Notes: generated by a model from the sequence alone, not told the origin. Shown: positions 33,888-44,300, counted from the first letter of the stretch. The stretch: 64,000 nucleotides of DNA from Gangjinia marincola (GCF_039523415.1 NZ_BAAAFG010000016.1:310001-374000); one strand, 5' to 3'. Numbers and translations are program-made.

Positions 33888-34934
33888 ATGAAAAAATTAA
33901 AACTTTTATCTCTCATAGCAATGACAATACTTGCTGCATCATGTAACAAAGATGACGATGGAGATAGCGACGGAGTAACAGATGAGTATACCGTTATTAA
34001 TAATGGAAACGGTGCAGTTTCTAGTATAACTGATGATACTGATGATGTAGCTCTAAATGTTGCTCAAGCTGTACCCGCAGTATCTGACCAAACTTACCCA
34101 GGTAACACTCCCATTATAATGTTTATGGACGATAAGCTCCTACTAAGCAGTATTGAGGATAACTTTAAAGTAACTGAAAACGGTAAAACTATAGGAGGAA
34201 CAATTTTTGTCAATGAAGCATCAACTGGATTTGCCGTATTGACTTATGTGCCAGCAAAAACATTCTCTCCTGATACAACTATCGAAATCGTTCTGGAAGA
34301 AGGTCTACAAGATGACGGAGGAAATACTTTTGCTGAAGAATTTACACTACAGTACACAGCCGGCGCCGCCGCGGTTGCAAATTTCGCCGATGGAAATGGC
34401 GGTTTTGAAGATGGTCTCAATGGAGTTACTTTTTTAGGTGATGGAAACATCATGTCGGGAGAACAAGGATGTATAACTGCTCCTGAAGGTGATAACTTCG
34501 CAGCTATTACAAGTGGAGATAAGCTTATATCAGATGGTACAGCAATTGGCAATGTTTCTTCTATTATGTTATTAGGACCTATAGACGAATCTATTAATTC
34601 GATTTCTTATCAATTTAATTTTATCTCTTCAGAATTTAATGACTATGTAAATACTGGTTATGATGATACTGCTATTATCACTATTTATGGACCAAACGGA
34701 GCTTATTCTGAGGTTATTGCCAGTGTTAATGGATTTGGAGTCGACAACTCAGATTGCTCTAGTTTTCCCAATATGCCAGATGGAGGTGACGGTTATGCCG
34801 GCGCAGTAGGTTGGTTTACGAATAATGAAAGCTTTGCTAGTGTAGGTAGTCCTGCATACATCGTATTTACGGTTACAGACGTTTCAGACACTATACTTTC
34901 TTCTGTATTGTGTGTAGATAACATCGACTACTAG
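33888..34934 (+). CDS. Surface lipoprotein with Ig-like and choice-of-anchor-L-like domains
   Basis: A 348-residue lipoprotein. The signal peptide ends in a lipobox LAASC (C19) followed by NKDDDGDSDG; acidic residues directly after the cysteine resemble the surface-export signal of Bacteroidota lipoproteins. About 55-160 looks like a bacterial Ig-like (SbsA/Big_5) domain: VSDQTYPGNTPIIMFMD, LTYVPAKTFSPDTTIEIVL, GGNTFAEEF. The remaining part, with SYQFNFISSEFNDYVNTGY and IDESINSISY, resembles the 'choice-of-anchor' beta-sandwich. Both domain calls are by look. It stands alone and is followed by a strong terminator. Confidence 0.7.
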   Translation: MKKLKLLSLIAMTILAASCNKDDDGDSDGVTDEYTVINNGNGAVSSITDDTDDVALNVAQAVPAVSDQTYPGNTPIIMFMDDKLLLSSIEDNFKVTENGKTIGGTIFVNEASTGFAVLTYVPAKTFSPDTTIEIVLEEGLQDDGGNTFAEEFTLQYTAGAAAVANFADGNGGFEDGLNGVTFLGDGNIMSGEQGCITAPEGDNFAAITSGDKLISDGTAIGNVSSIMLLGPIDESINSISYQFNFISSEFNDYVNTGYDDTAIITIYGPNGAYSEVIASVNGFGVDNSDCSSFPNMPDGGDGYAGAVGWFTNNESFASVGSPAYIVFTVTDVSDTILSSVLCVDNIDY

Positions 34935-34955
34935 TATAACATTCTTTTTAAAATT

Positions 34956-34993
34956 AAAACTCCCTGCGTGATGATCACGAGGGAGTTTTTTCT
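34956..34993. terminator. Bidirectional intrinsic terminator
   Basis: AAAACTCCCT and AGGGAGTTTT flank an inner dyad GTGATGATCAC, giving a long stem with A tracts before and T tracts after. It ends the lipoprotein gene (plus) and the convergent peptidase gene (minus). Confidence 0.85.
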
Positions 34994-35006
34994 ATTAAGA
35001 AAGTAA

Positions 35007-37034
35007 TTACTTTAAAAAGTGATATTTCTTACTGTAATCTAGCATTTGCGTTTCAAAATCCTTTGGCTGAATGACTTCAATCTTGGTGATTTCACCAGCA
35101 TTATTCATCGTTGCTTTTAATTCAGGATTTACAAAACCTGAATAAGGAGCACTCTTAAACTGAGCATTACGCTGCTTCACTTCTTTATGAATCTCTTGAT
35201 CTACTTTGACGCCATATTTTTCGACTAGCGCTTTTACCGCTTCATAGTCTCCTTCAGATTTAATACGCTGAGTCTCTTTAAGTAATTTTCCAAAGAGTTC
35301 TCTCAACTTCTCATAGTCGTTAATTTCAAAATAGGTTTTTCCATCTTTTGAAACCTTACTAATGACTCCATCTTCTTTCCCTTTTTCAAAAACCCACGCA
35401 CTTACCCATTGACGGTTACGCATGTGTGCCTCTTCAATATCATTCCCTACATCGATACGCACCAGCTGCGTCATCAAGCCATTACGAATATAGCCGTCGT
35501 AGGCCGCCATACCCAGTTTTTCAACATCATCCGTAAGTCCCAATTCTTTTAACTTTGGATCCATGAGATAATACAATCCTACAAGATCTGCTCTTCCCTC
35601 TTCTAACGTAGAAGCATAACTTTTAAGGGTCTCTTTAGTTTCTCCTACTCCGGGATTTAGTTGTCCGGATGCATGCCCTACCACTTCATGCAAAGCGGTA
35701 TGTAATTTGTCTGCTTGCTTGCCATATTGCTCTTCTAGTGCAATCTCCATGCTATCATGAGCAAACTCTTTTAATCTGCCTGTCCCACCTGCGCTGTTGT
35801 AGGCGTTGATGATATTTCCTAGTGACACTGATTTACTCCCATGTTCTTTTCTAATCCAATTAGAATTAGGAAGGTTTACGCCAATTGGCGTACTGGGTGA
35901 CGCATCTCCCGCTTCTCCTGCAACTATTACTGTTTTATAGGTTACGCCGGTGACATTTTTCTTTTTATGCTCATCCATTAATGGGGCATTGTCTTCAAAC
36001 CACTGTACATTATCTTCTAGGACTTTCATTTTTTGAGACATGTCAAAATCCTTGATTTGAACTATAGTCTCATAGGAGCCACGATACCCTTTAGGATCAT
36101 TATACACTTCGATAAACCCATTGATGTAATCGATATCTCCTTCGGTAGCATTCACCCAGGCTATGTTATATTCATCCCAGGTTTTTAGATCACCTGTATT
36201 GTAATACTCAATAAGAAGTTGTAATGCTTTAGCTTGTTGTTCATTTTCAGCAACATCTACCGCTTTCGTTAACCAATACACAATCTTATCGATTGCAGTG
36301 CCGTAAAGACCTCCACTTTTGTATACCTTTTCGACCACTTTTCCGTTTTCTTTTACCAATTTAGAGTTTAAACCATAGGCTAATGGCTGATCTGGATTTG
36401 GAGATTTCATGTTGGCATAGAAATTATCTACATCTTCTGCCGTAATATCTGGCCCGTAAAAATTGACTGCCGATCCTTTAAGCAAACCTTTACTTTCGTC
36501 CAGATTAACTTTTTTCATATCCTGATCATTAAAAATCACATCATAGGCATCCCCGGTCAAAGAAGTGTTGGTGCTTTTAAGGAGTTCATCGAAATATGCT
36601 TGATCAAATCCAGGTTCAATTTTGTCATTGCTATAATGATGATGAATTCCATTAGAGAACCAAACCCGTTTTACATAGGTTTTAAAATTTACCCAATCGG
36701 CAGTGGTTTCATCACCATCGTAATTCGTGTAGATATTCTCTAAGGCCTTACGAATGTTAAGGTTATGACGATAGTTTTGATCCCACATGATATCCCGACC
36801 ACTAAGTCCGGCTTGTGTGAGATAGTAAACAAGTTTTTGTTGATCAAGACCTAAATCCTCCCATCCCGGAATTTGGTAACGTAGAATCTTGAGATCAGCA
36901 AACTCGTCAACTACTGTAGAAGTTTTAGTTACTTCTTGCTCTTTCTTTGTAGAGTTATCAACGTTTTGTTGATCATTCTTACAAGAAAATAGTATAAATA
37001 CACTAAGAAATAGTGATACTTTAAGTAATTTCAT
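35007..37034 (-). CDS. M49-type (dipeptidyl peptidase III family) zinc metallopeptidase, lipoprotein
   Basis: A 675-residue exported zinc peptidase. The zinc motif HEVVGH (about 448-453; HExxGH of family M49) is followed about 25 residues later by the second ligand motif EEGRADLVGLYY. M49 enzymes cut dipeptides from the N-termini of oligopeptides. The N-terminus has a signal segment and a lipobox ILFSC, so it should be anchored in the periplasm or on the outer membrane. Flavobacterial members are sometimes labelled dihydrofolate reductase in databases, which has no support here. It stands alone; the SRPBCC gene is divergent from it with 84 bp between. Confidence 0.88.
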   Translation of the reverse strand: MKLLKVSLFLSVFILFSCKNDQQNVDNSTKKEQEVTKTSTVVDEFADLKILRYQIPGWEDLGLDQQKLVYYLTQAGLSGRDIMWDQNYRHNLNIRKALENIYTNYDGDETTADWVNFKTYVKRVWFSNGIHHHYSNDKIEPGFDQAYFDELLKSTNTSLTGDAYDVIFNDQDMKKVNLDESKGLLKGSAVNFYGPDITAEDVDNFYANMKSPNPDQPLAYGLNSKLVKENGKVVEKVYKSGGLYGTAIDKIVYWLTKAVDVAENEQQAKALQLLIEYYNTGDLKTWDEYNIAWVNATEGDIDYINGFIEVYNDPKGYRGSYETIVQIKDFDMSQKMKVLEDNVQWFEDNAPLMDEHKKKNVTGVTYKTVIVAGEAGDASPSTPIGVNLPNSNWIRKEHGSKSVSLGNIINAYNSAGGTGRLKEFAHDSMEIALEEQYGKQADKLHTALHEVVGHASGQLNPGVGETKETLKSYASTLEEGRADLVGLYYLMDPKLKELGLTDDVEKLGMAAYDGYIRNGLMTQLVRIDVGNDIEEAHMRNRQWVSAWVFEKGKEDGVISKVSKDGKTYFEINDYEKLRELFGKLLKETQRIKSEGDYEAVKALVEKYGVKVDQEIHKEVKQRNAQFKSAPYSGFVNPELKATMNNAGEITKIEVIQPKDFETQMLDYSKKYHFLK

Positions 37035-37118
37035 CTATTAAATATTTAAAATTGAGCCAAATGTATAAAATCTTGCGCTCATCTTTAATTTATATTTAAA
37101 CACTTAAGAGTACGTTAC

Positions 37119-38156
37119 ATGAAAATTTTAAAATATATCTTCTTCCTTTTACTCATCGTCGTCATAGGTGCCTGCATCTATTTTGCGACAAAAAATGGTT
37201 CTTATGCTATTGCTGAAGATGAATCTATCAATGCACCTAAAGCACTCGTTTACCAAACCGTGAATGAATTAAAAACCTGGGAGGAGTGGGGACCCTGGAA
37301 AGAAGAAGATCCCGAAATGACCTTTACCTATCCTGAAAAAACCCAAGGCGAAGGAGCTTCTTATTCCTGGGATGGTGAGTATGAAGGTAAAATAGAAACG
37401 ATCTCGACTCATCCAACAGATTCATTAGTTCAAAAATTAATGATTCAAACTCCACTAGGTGAACGAATCTCTAATGTTACCTGGTATTTTAAAGAAACCG
37501 AAGATGCCATAAAAACCACCTGGAAAATTACCGGTGAACATCCACTTATTGATAAAATCTTTTTTGGGATCAGCGGTATGGATTTTGACAGTCAAATGAG
37601 CAGTATGTTCACCAAAGGTTTATCTAATCTTGAAGAATTTGTAGAAGAAAAAATGAGCAAGTATACCATTACTGTTGACGGGATCACAGATCAAAGCGGG
37701 GGTTATTATATGTACACAACAACCGCTGCACGGCAGAGTGCAATTCCCGAAAAGATGGCTCCTATGATGCAAACCGTATCCCAATACATGAGTGAAAATA
37801 ATATTGCAATGGCAGGGAATCCCATGACCATCGTCAATGAATGGGATGAAATGAATAAAACGGCTATTTTCTCAGCAGCCATTCCTGTTGCTACACGAGT
37901 AATCACACCTCAAGAAAGCCCCGTATTATGTGGCTTTATGCCCGCTCAAAAAGTACTTAAAGCAACACTTAAAGGTGATTATAAAAATTTAGCCGAAGCC
38001 TGGCAGCAAGCGAAAACCTATGCAGAGCAAAACAATCTTGACGTTTCGCAAACCAGTTTCCCCTTTGAGGTGTATGTTACTGATCCCGCTGCTGTAGCCA
38101 ACCCCGCGAATTGGATAACTCACATTTATATCCCATTAAAAGCTCAAGAACTATAA
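37119..38156 (+). CDS. Membrane-anchored SRPBCC domain fused to a GyrI-like domain
   Basis: A 345-residue protein. Residues 1-22 form a membrane anchor. About 28-170 matches the polyketide cyclase/SRPBCC fold, with SINAPKALVYQTVNELKTWEEWGPW, here read in parts, GEGASYSWDGEYEGKIE and TWYFKETEDAIKTTW. About 178-345 resembles the GyrI/SOUL-like effector-binding domain (PEKMAPMMQTVSQYM, GFMPAQKVLKATLKG, FEVYVTDPAAVANPANW). It likely binds a hydrophobic or small ligand, which is inference from fold. It is followed 24 bp later by crcB, in the same direction. Confidence 0.8.
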   Translation: MKILKYIFFLLLIVVIGACIYFATKNGSYAIAEDESINAPKALVYQTVNELKTWEEWGPWKEEDPEMTFTYPEKTQGEGASYSWDGEYEGKIETISTHPTDSLVQKLMIQTPLGERISNVTWYFKETEDAIKTTWKITGEHPLIDKIFFGISGMDFDSQMSSMFTKGLSNLEEFVEEKMSKYTITVDGITDQSGGYYMYTTTAARQSAIPEKMAPMMQTVSQYMSENNIAMAGNPMTIVNEWDEMNKTAIFSAAIPVATRVITPQESPVLCGFMPAQKVLKATLKGDYKNLAEAWQQAKTYAEQNNLDVSQTSFPFEVYVTDPAAVANPANWITHIYIPLKAQEL

Positions 38157-38180
38157 GGAATAATTGAGCTACAAAAGCGC

Positions 38181-38549
38181 ATGAAAGCAGTTGTACTTGT
38201 ATTTATTGGAGGAGGAATAGGAAGTTCGCTGCGCTATTTGTTGGGCAAATGGTTCAATGATTCTGGTCAAATTCCCTACGGCACCTTATTAGCAAATACA
38301 TTAGGATGTTTAATCATTGGACTTTTTCTGGGCTATACGCTTAAACACCCCAGCTCTAGTAATAACCTATCTCTTCTAATCGCTACTGGATTTTGTGGTG
38401 GATTTACAACCTTTTCGACATTTTCTTATGAAAATCAGGTGCTTTTGAAGGCAGGAAATTACATGCAATTTGGCATCTATACGTTGGGCACTTTACTTTT
38501 ATGCTTTTTATTTGTTTTTTTAGGGACTCTTCTATCCAAAATCATCTAG
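38181..38549 (+). CDS. crcB: Fluoride channel CrcB/Fluc
   Basis: A 122-residue four-helix membrane protein that exports fluoride as a dual-topology dimer. GGGIGSSLRYLLGKW in helix 1, YGTLLANTLGCLIIG in helix 2 and GFCGGFTTFSTFSYE in helix 3, which includes the Phe box, are all typical. A single gene (no crcB2 neighbour) fits a homodimer. No fluoride riboswitch fold was recognised in the 24 bp before the ATG. It is probably co-transcribed with the SRPBCC-GyrI gene upstream. Confidence 0.93.
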   Translation: MKAVVLVFIGGGIGSSLRYLLGKWFNDSGQIPYGTLLANTLGCLIIGLFLGYTLKHPSSSNNLSLLIATGFCGGFTTFSTFSYENQVLLKAGNYMQFGIYTLGTLLLCFLFVFLGTLLSKII

Positions 38550-38674
38550 TATTTATACATACCCCATAAATTTATAGGGGTTATTCTGAAAATATCGTAA
38601 ATATTTCGCCTAATACTGTTTTAGTATAGGGGTATGATCCTATTTTTATACTTTAGCGCAATAATTTTTTAGCG

Positions 38675-39013
38675 ATGAAAAAAATAGAAGCTATTATTCG
38701 CAAGTCAAAGTTTGACGAAGTAAAAAAAGCCCTGCATGAAATTGAGGTGAATTTCTTTAGTTATTGGGATGTTACCGGAGTTGGCAATGAAAAACAAGGT
38801 CACGTTTACCGAGGAGTTCCCTACAGCACCAGTGACATACAACGCAGATACCTCTCTATCGTAGTCTCTGAGCCTTTCTTTGAAAAAACCATTCAAACCA
38901 TTCTTGACTCTGCGTATACCGGCAATGTTGGTGATGGTAAAATTTTTGTTTCAGAAGTTATTGAAGCATATCGCATAAGAACAAAAGAAAAAGGAATCCA
39001 ATCAATTAATTAA
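38675..39013 (+). CDS. P-II family nitrogen regulator
   Basis: A 112-residue P-II signal protein that should bind ATP, ADP and 2-oxoglutarate and control the ammonium channel encoded next to it. The T-loop has the segment VYRGVPY with both tyrosines that match Y46 and Y51 of E. coli P-II. The B-loop is TGNVGDGKIF, and the C-loop has RIRTKEKG. The stretch before the T-loop reads GVGNEKQGH against GFGRQKGH in the usual protein, so there is one extra residue near the glutamine that normally coordinates Mg-2-oxoglutarate. The gene is 2 bp from amt. A short dyad at 38558-38583 lies upstream. Confidence 0.93.
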   Translation: MKKIEAIIRKSKFDEVKKALHEIEVNFFSYWDVTGVGNEKQGHVYRGVPYSTSDIQRRYLSIVVSEPFFEKTIQTILDSAYTGNVGDGKIFVSEVIEAYRIRTKEKGIQSIN

Positions 39014-39015
39014 TC

Positions 39016-40248
39016 ATGGATCAAGCTCTCTTCACCGCCAACAATTTATGGATCATGCTGTGTATCGCATTGGTCTTTATCATGCACCTGGGATTTTCTA
39101 TGTTAGAAATAGGTCTCACCAGAGCTAAAAACACCATTAACATTCTCTTTAAAAATGTAATGATTATCATCATAGGCTTATTAAGCTACGCCACCATAGG
39201 GTTTAGTTTGATGTATCCCGGTGAGTCTTTTGCCGGAGCCTGGTTTGGATTTTCAAATTTTGGAATTGAACTACCTCAAAATGGCTTAAGCGCATCTTAT
39301 TTTAATGGACAATATACCTTTTATGCAGAATTCCTATTCCAAGCGATGTTTGCAGCTACAGCAGCAACCATTGTATCTGGAGCAGTGGCAGAGCGCATTA
39401 AACTGTCTAGCTTTATCTTATTTTCCCTAATTTACGTTGGAGTCATTTATCCCGTAGTGGGCATGTGGCATTGGGGCGGCGGATTCTTAGCTAAGCTAGG
39501 TTTTTATGATTTTGCTGGTTCAACCATTGTGCATTCTGTTGGAGGCTGGGGAGCATTAGTTGCTGTTTATTTATTAGGACCACGGCTGGGGAAATATAAA
39601 GACGGAAAAATCGATGTGATCCCGGGTCACAGTATGCCGTTGGCAGCAGCGGGAGTATTTTTATTATGGTTTGGATGGTTCGGCTTTAATGGCGGGAGTG
39701 TTTTATCTGCAGATCCAGGTACAACTTCATTAGTATTAGTCACCACATGCATCTCTGCAGCCGCAGGTGGTCTGGGAGCTTTTGCACTCTCGTACCTAAA
39801 ATATAAAGAAAATGACCTCTCCATGGTACTTAATGGAGTACTCGGTGGACTGGTAGGAATAACCGCCGGAGCAGATCAAATGGGCGTTACAGATGCCATT
39901 TTAATAGGTTTAGTGAGTGGTCTGCTCATCGTTCTTGCCGTGTCATTTATTGATCGATTAAGATTAGATGACCCGGTGGGAGCGATTTCTGTTCATTTGG
40001 TATGCGGAATCTGGGGAACCCTTGCCGTTGGGATTTTTGGAAATCTTTCAGGATGGGCACAATTAGGAAGTCAGTTAATAGGGGTAGGAATTGTCGGAGT
40101 ATTTTGCAGTGCAGCTACCTTTGCTATCCTCTTTCCGTTAAAGAAATTCTTCGGAATACGTGTAAGTAAACTGGAAGAAATTGAGGGCTTGGACATTCAC
40201 GAGCACGGCATGTCTGCCTACTCTGATTTTAGACTAAATCAGCACTAG
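39016..40248 (+). CDS. amt: Ammonium transporter (Amt family)
   Basis: A 410-residue inner-membrane channel with eleven helices. Family marks are FSMLEIGLTRAKN near the N-terminus (helix 1-2), FFFQATFAATAATI-like FQAMFAATAATIVSGAVAER, the pore histidine in FAGSTIVHSVGGWG, WFGWFGFNGGS and the second histidine in GAISVHLVCGIWGT. It lies 2 bp downstream of the P-II gene, the classical glnK-amtB pair, so P-II probably blocks this channel when nitrogen is plentiful. The gene end overlaps the convergent DUF1684 gene by 4 bp. Confidence 0.96.
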   Translation: MDQALFTANNLWIMLCIALVFIMHLGFSMLEIGLTRAKNTINILFKNVMIIIIGLLSYATIGFSLMYPGESFAGAWFGFSNFGIELPQNGLSASYFNGQYTFYAEFLFQAMFAATAATIVSGAVAERIKLSSFILFSLIYVGVIYPVVGMWHWGGGFLAKLGFYDFAGSTIVHSVGGWGALVAVYLLGPRLGKYKDGKIDVIPGHSMPLAAAGVFLLWFGWFGFNGGSVLSADPGTTSLVLVTTCISAAAGGLGAFALSYLKYKENDLSMVLNGVLGGLVGITAGADQMGVTDAILIGLVSGLLIVLAVSFIDRLRLDDPVGAISVHLVCGIWGTLAVGIFGNLSGWAQLGSQLIGVGIVGVFCSAATFAILFPLKKFFGIRVSKLEEIEGLDIHEHGMSAYSDFRLNQH

Positions 40249-40850
40249 TATAACATCCTATATTTCACCCCGGCATTAATTGCAACCGGAAGATCGTTTT
40301 CTTCTGGCGGGATAGGGCAACTGTACTTAGGGTTATAGGCGCAATATGGATTATAGGCGCGATTGAAATCTAGGATTAAACTGTCTTTTTTAGGAATTCT
40401 TACGTCCAGATATCTTCCACCACGATAAGAACTCACTCCATTACTTCGATCTGTAAACGGCAAAAATAAATAATCTACGTAAGCCGAATCCTGCACTAAC
40501 TGCTGGTTTTGATAGGCATACAGCGCGTAAATAGAATCCTTCAGCTTAAAAGATAGCTTGGCATATTTTAAATAAAGCGGTTTGCGCTCCGTAGTGGTTG
40601 GCATAACAAAGGGCTTCTGACCTTCAATCTTTTCAAACTTTGCTTTAACGATGTAATTGGTATCAACCTTAAAGAAGGGTAAACCTTTAAAATGCTCTAA
40701 GTCATCTTCTGTTAGAGGGGAATCCTCACAATCTGAATAGGATAAGTCCAATTGACGTTGGTACGCAAGCGCACTATCAATTTGCTTGCTGGATTGAGCA
40801 ACGCTAAAAAAAGACAAGAAAAGTAAGCCTAAAAGATGCGCATATCGCAT
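40245..40850 (-). CDS. Exported DUF1684 family protein
   Basis: About 201 residues from the ATG at 40850 (a longer frame to 40883 lacks a sensible signal). The signal peptide is MRYAHLLGLLFLSFFSVAQ. The conserved DUF1684 core is the C-terminal LILDFNRAYNPYCAYNPKYS followed by CPIPPEENDLPVAINAGVK; its cysteine pair and the PPEEN segment are family hallmarks. A YLDVRIPKKDS segment precedes it. Function is unknown. It is periplasmic or lipid-independent secreted and convergent with amt. Confidence 0.85.
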   Translation of the reverse strand: MRYAHLLGLLFLSFFSVAQSSKQIDSALAYQRQLDLSYSDCEDSPLTEDDLEHFKGLPFFKVDTNYIVKAKFEKIEGQKPFVMPTTTERKPLYLKYAKLSFKLKDSIYALYAYQNQQLVQDSAYVDYLFLPFTDRSNGVSSYRGGRYLDVRIPKKDSLILDFNRAYNPYCAYNPKYSCPIPPEENDLPVAINAGVKYRMLY

Positions 40851-40918
40851 TATATCTATTTTTCTGCAAAAGTAATAAAGCAATTAGATATAGTAATCAA
40901 TTGTAGCTTAAAGAATTC

Positions 40919-41149
40919 TTAATCCCTACGCGGAAAATGATTAGGATTGCGTTGAATAATGATATCCTGAGAATCGCGCACAAGAGTCAATTGCATAAAT
41001 AGATGAATACATAACACAATAAAGAGAAGGTTCACCAGCACCAAGGAGACAACCTGAAGGATGGCCACACCGTAAAACTCCAAACCGCTAAAACTAGCTA
41101 AACTTAAAACACCTGTTAATAGGGCTAATCGCAACAATAACGTCCTCAT
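40919..41149 (-). CDS. Small two-helix membrane protein
   Basis: A 76-residue protein from the ATG at 41149 (a further start at 41188 is in frame but adds a polar stretch). Two hydrophobic helices, TLLLRLALLTGVLSLASF and VAILQVVSLVLVNLLFIVLCIHLFM, are followed by a charged tail ending in NPNHFPRRD. No family is recognised. It is co-directional with the mutase gene upstream, 220 bp away, and a near-perfect 26-bp dyad (41281-41306) lies between them. Confidence 0.6.
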   Translation of the reverse strand: MRTLLLRLALLTGVLSLASFSGLEFYGVAILQVVSLVLVNLLFIVLCIHLFMQLTLVRDSQDIIIQRNPNHFPRRD

Positions 41150-41369
41150 AATTTTTCTTTGAAAATTACTATATGACCATTGGCGCAAGTGTTAATAAAG
41201 TTTCAATTAGCCGTTATTTAACGCATATACAGAATCTTATGTTAAGGTTCTTCGTTTAACTGTTTCACTCTGTACTCTCTTTAGCATCATGATATCATGT
41301 TGCTAATGTCCTCACACAAAGCGTTCCACTATAGTTTATGATGTAGCTTGTATAAAGGTTAACGCTTTC

Positions 41370-44300
41370 CTACATATTTCTACGATACTGCCCGCCTACT
41401 TCAAATAAGGCAGAAGTAATTTGACCTAAAGATGCTTTTTTAGCAACCTCCATTAAACGGGCAAAGGTATTTTTGTTTTGAACCGCATCTGTTTGAAGTT
41501 GCTCCAAGGCTTCCTTGGACTCTTGCGGATAAGCATCGTGAAGTTTTTTTAAGGTTTGTATTTGGTTTTCCTTTTCTTCTTCTGTTGCTCTAATCACCTC
41601 ACCCGGGATTACGGTTGGAGAGCCCTGACTACTTAAAAAAGTATTAACTCCAATAATTGGGAATTCCCCCGTATGTTTAAGTGTTTCGTAATACAAACTC
41701 TCTTCTTGGATCTTGCTGCGTTGATACATAGTCTCCATCGCACCCAAGACTCCGCCTCTTTCTGTGATACGATCAAACTCTAGCAACACAGCTTCTTCTA
41801 TCAAATCCGTCAACTCTTCGATGATAAATGATCCTTGTAATGGGTTTTCATTTTTGGTCAAACCAAGCTCCTTGTTGATGATCAATTGTATTGCCATGGC
41901 TCTACGTACCGAATTTTCTGTAGGTGTGGTGATGGCCTCATCGTAGGCATTGGTGTGTAACGAATTACAGTTATCATAAACCGCGTAAAGTGCCTGCAAG
42001 GTCGTACGTATGTCATTGAAATCAATCTCTTGAGCATGTAATGATCTTCCTGAAGTTTGGATATGATACTTCAACATTTGCGCTCTTGAATTGGCGCCGT
42101 ACTTATGGCGTAACGCTTTTGCCCAAATTTTACGCGCTACCCTACCAATTACCGCATATTCTGGATCGATCCCGTTAGAAAAGAAGAACGACAGGTTGGG
42201 ACCAAATTTATTGATGTCCATCCCCCTGCTTAGGTAATACTCCACATAGGTGAATCCATTAGCCAGAGTGAATGCTAATTGCGAAATTGGATTTGCACCG
42301 GCTTCAGCGATATGATACCCACTTATCGAAACCGAATAGAAATTACGCACGTTATTCGTGATAAAATACTCTTGTACATCTCCCATTAATCTGAGTGCAA
42401 ACTCTGTGGAGAAAATACAAGTATTTTGTGCTTGATCTTCTTTTAAAATATCAGCTTGTACGGTCCCTCTCACTTGCGCTAAGGTTTCAGCTTTAATTTT
42501 TTCATAGACCTTATTATCTAATACCTGATCGCCGGTAACGCCCAATAACATAAGCCCAAGACCATCATTACCTTCTGGTAGATCACCTTGATATGCCGGG
42601 CGTTCGATTCCTTTTTGTACATAAATGTCCTTGATCTTTTGCTCTACCTGATCTTCCAGTCCTTCTTTTTTGATATACTTCTCACAATTTTGATCTATCG
42701 CTGCATTCATAAAAAATGCCAGCAACATTGGCGCAGGACCGTTAATGGTCATGGAGACCGAAGTCATGGCATCAGACAAATCAAACCCGGAATATAGTTT
42801 CTTAGCATCGTCTAAACAGCAGATTGACACTCCTGCATTCCCGATTTTTCCATAAATATCAGGGCGATAATCTGGATCATTTCCATACAACGTAACCGAG
42901 TCAAATGCCGTAGAAAGGCGCTTTGCGGGCATTCCCTGACTCACATAATGAAATCTGCGGTTGGTTCGCTCTGGTCCGCCCTCACCGGCAAACATACGAG
43001 TAGGGTCTTCACCCGTTCGTTTAAATGGATATAAACCAGCCGTGTAGGGAAACTCTCCCGGTACATTTTCTTGTAAACACCATCTTAATATATCTCCCCA
43101 AGCCTCGTATTTTGGTAGGGCAACTTTGGGGATTTGAAGATGTGATAGCGACTCTGTATGCGTTTCAATCTTGATTTCCTTGTCTCTTACTTTAAATGAA
43201 TATACCGGTGCTTTGTACTTGTTTACTTTTTCATTCCATTGCAAGATCGTCTCCCAATTGTATGGGTCTAGGTCCATTTTGACTTTATTAAATTCTGCGA
43301 ATAACAGCTCTAAGAAAGAATGATCTTCTTTTTTCGCTTGCGCGGAAATCTTTTCCTCGGCAAGTCCATTTTGAGTTAAGTAGGATTCTTCTTTAGACCC
43401 CACTCCACTTACAGATCGTATAGTTTGGTATATCCCGAAAAGTTTTTGCGCCACGTCACTCTGTGTGGTCGCCTTCTCATCGTAGCTTCTATTATTTTCC
43501 GCAATTTCTGAAAGGTAACGTGTTCGTGCAGGCGGAATCACGAAAATCTTTTCAGACATCTCTTTTGAAATCTCAAACGTTGAATTGAGATCGGCTTCCG
43601 TTTCTTCAGCGATTTTAGTCATGATAGCACCGTACAGTGCGTTCATTCCCGGATCATTAAATTGTGATGCGATCGTTCCATAAACTGGCAAATCTTCCGC
43701 TTTAGCGTCCCACAAATTGTGATTTCGCTGGTACTGCTTTTTTACATCACGCAGGGCATCTAAAGCTCCGCGTTTATCGAATTTGTTGATGGCAACCAGA
43801 TCTGCAAAATCAAGCATGTCAATTTTTTCAAGCTGCGTAGCTGCGCCAAATTCTGGCGTCATCACATAGAGCGACGTATCGCTGTGCTCAAGAATTTCGG
43901 TATCAGATTGCCCAATTCCTGAAGTTTCTAAAATAATCAGGTCATATTTGGCTGCTTTTAACACCTGAATGGCTTCTGCTACGTATTTTGAAAGAGCCAA
44001 ATTAGATTGACGTGTGGCCAAGGAGCGCATATATACTCTAGGAGAATTGATCGCATTCATTCTAATACGATCACCTAGCAGCGCTCCGCCGGTTTTTCGT
44101 TTAGAGGGATCGACAGAAATCAATCCGATGGTTTTGTTTGGAAAATCGACTAAAAATCTTCGGACTAGTTCGTCTACTAAACTGGACTTACCAGATCCGC
44201 CTGTTCCCGTAATTCCCAGTACCGGAGTTACACTAGTTTTGTTTTTTTTATGAATGGTTTGCAGCGCATCTTTGGCGACCTCGGGAAAATTTTCGGCAGA

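Noticed and set aside
35007..37034. Dihydrofolate reductase, a label sometimes given to this family
   Set aside because: The sequence has the M49 zinc-peptidase motifs HEVVGH and EEGRAD and no DHFR fold features.
38157..38180. Fluoride riboswitch before crcB
   Set aside because: Only 24 bp separate crcB from the preceding gene and no riboswitch fold is visible.
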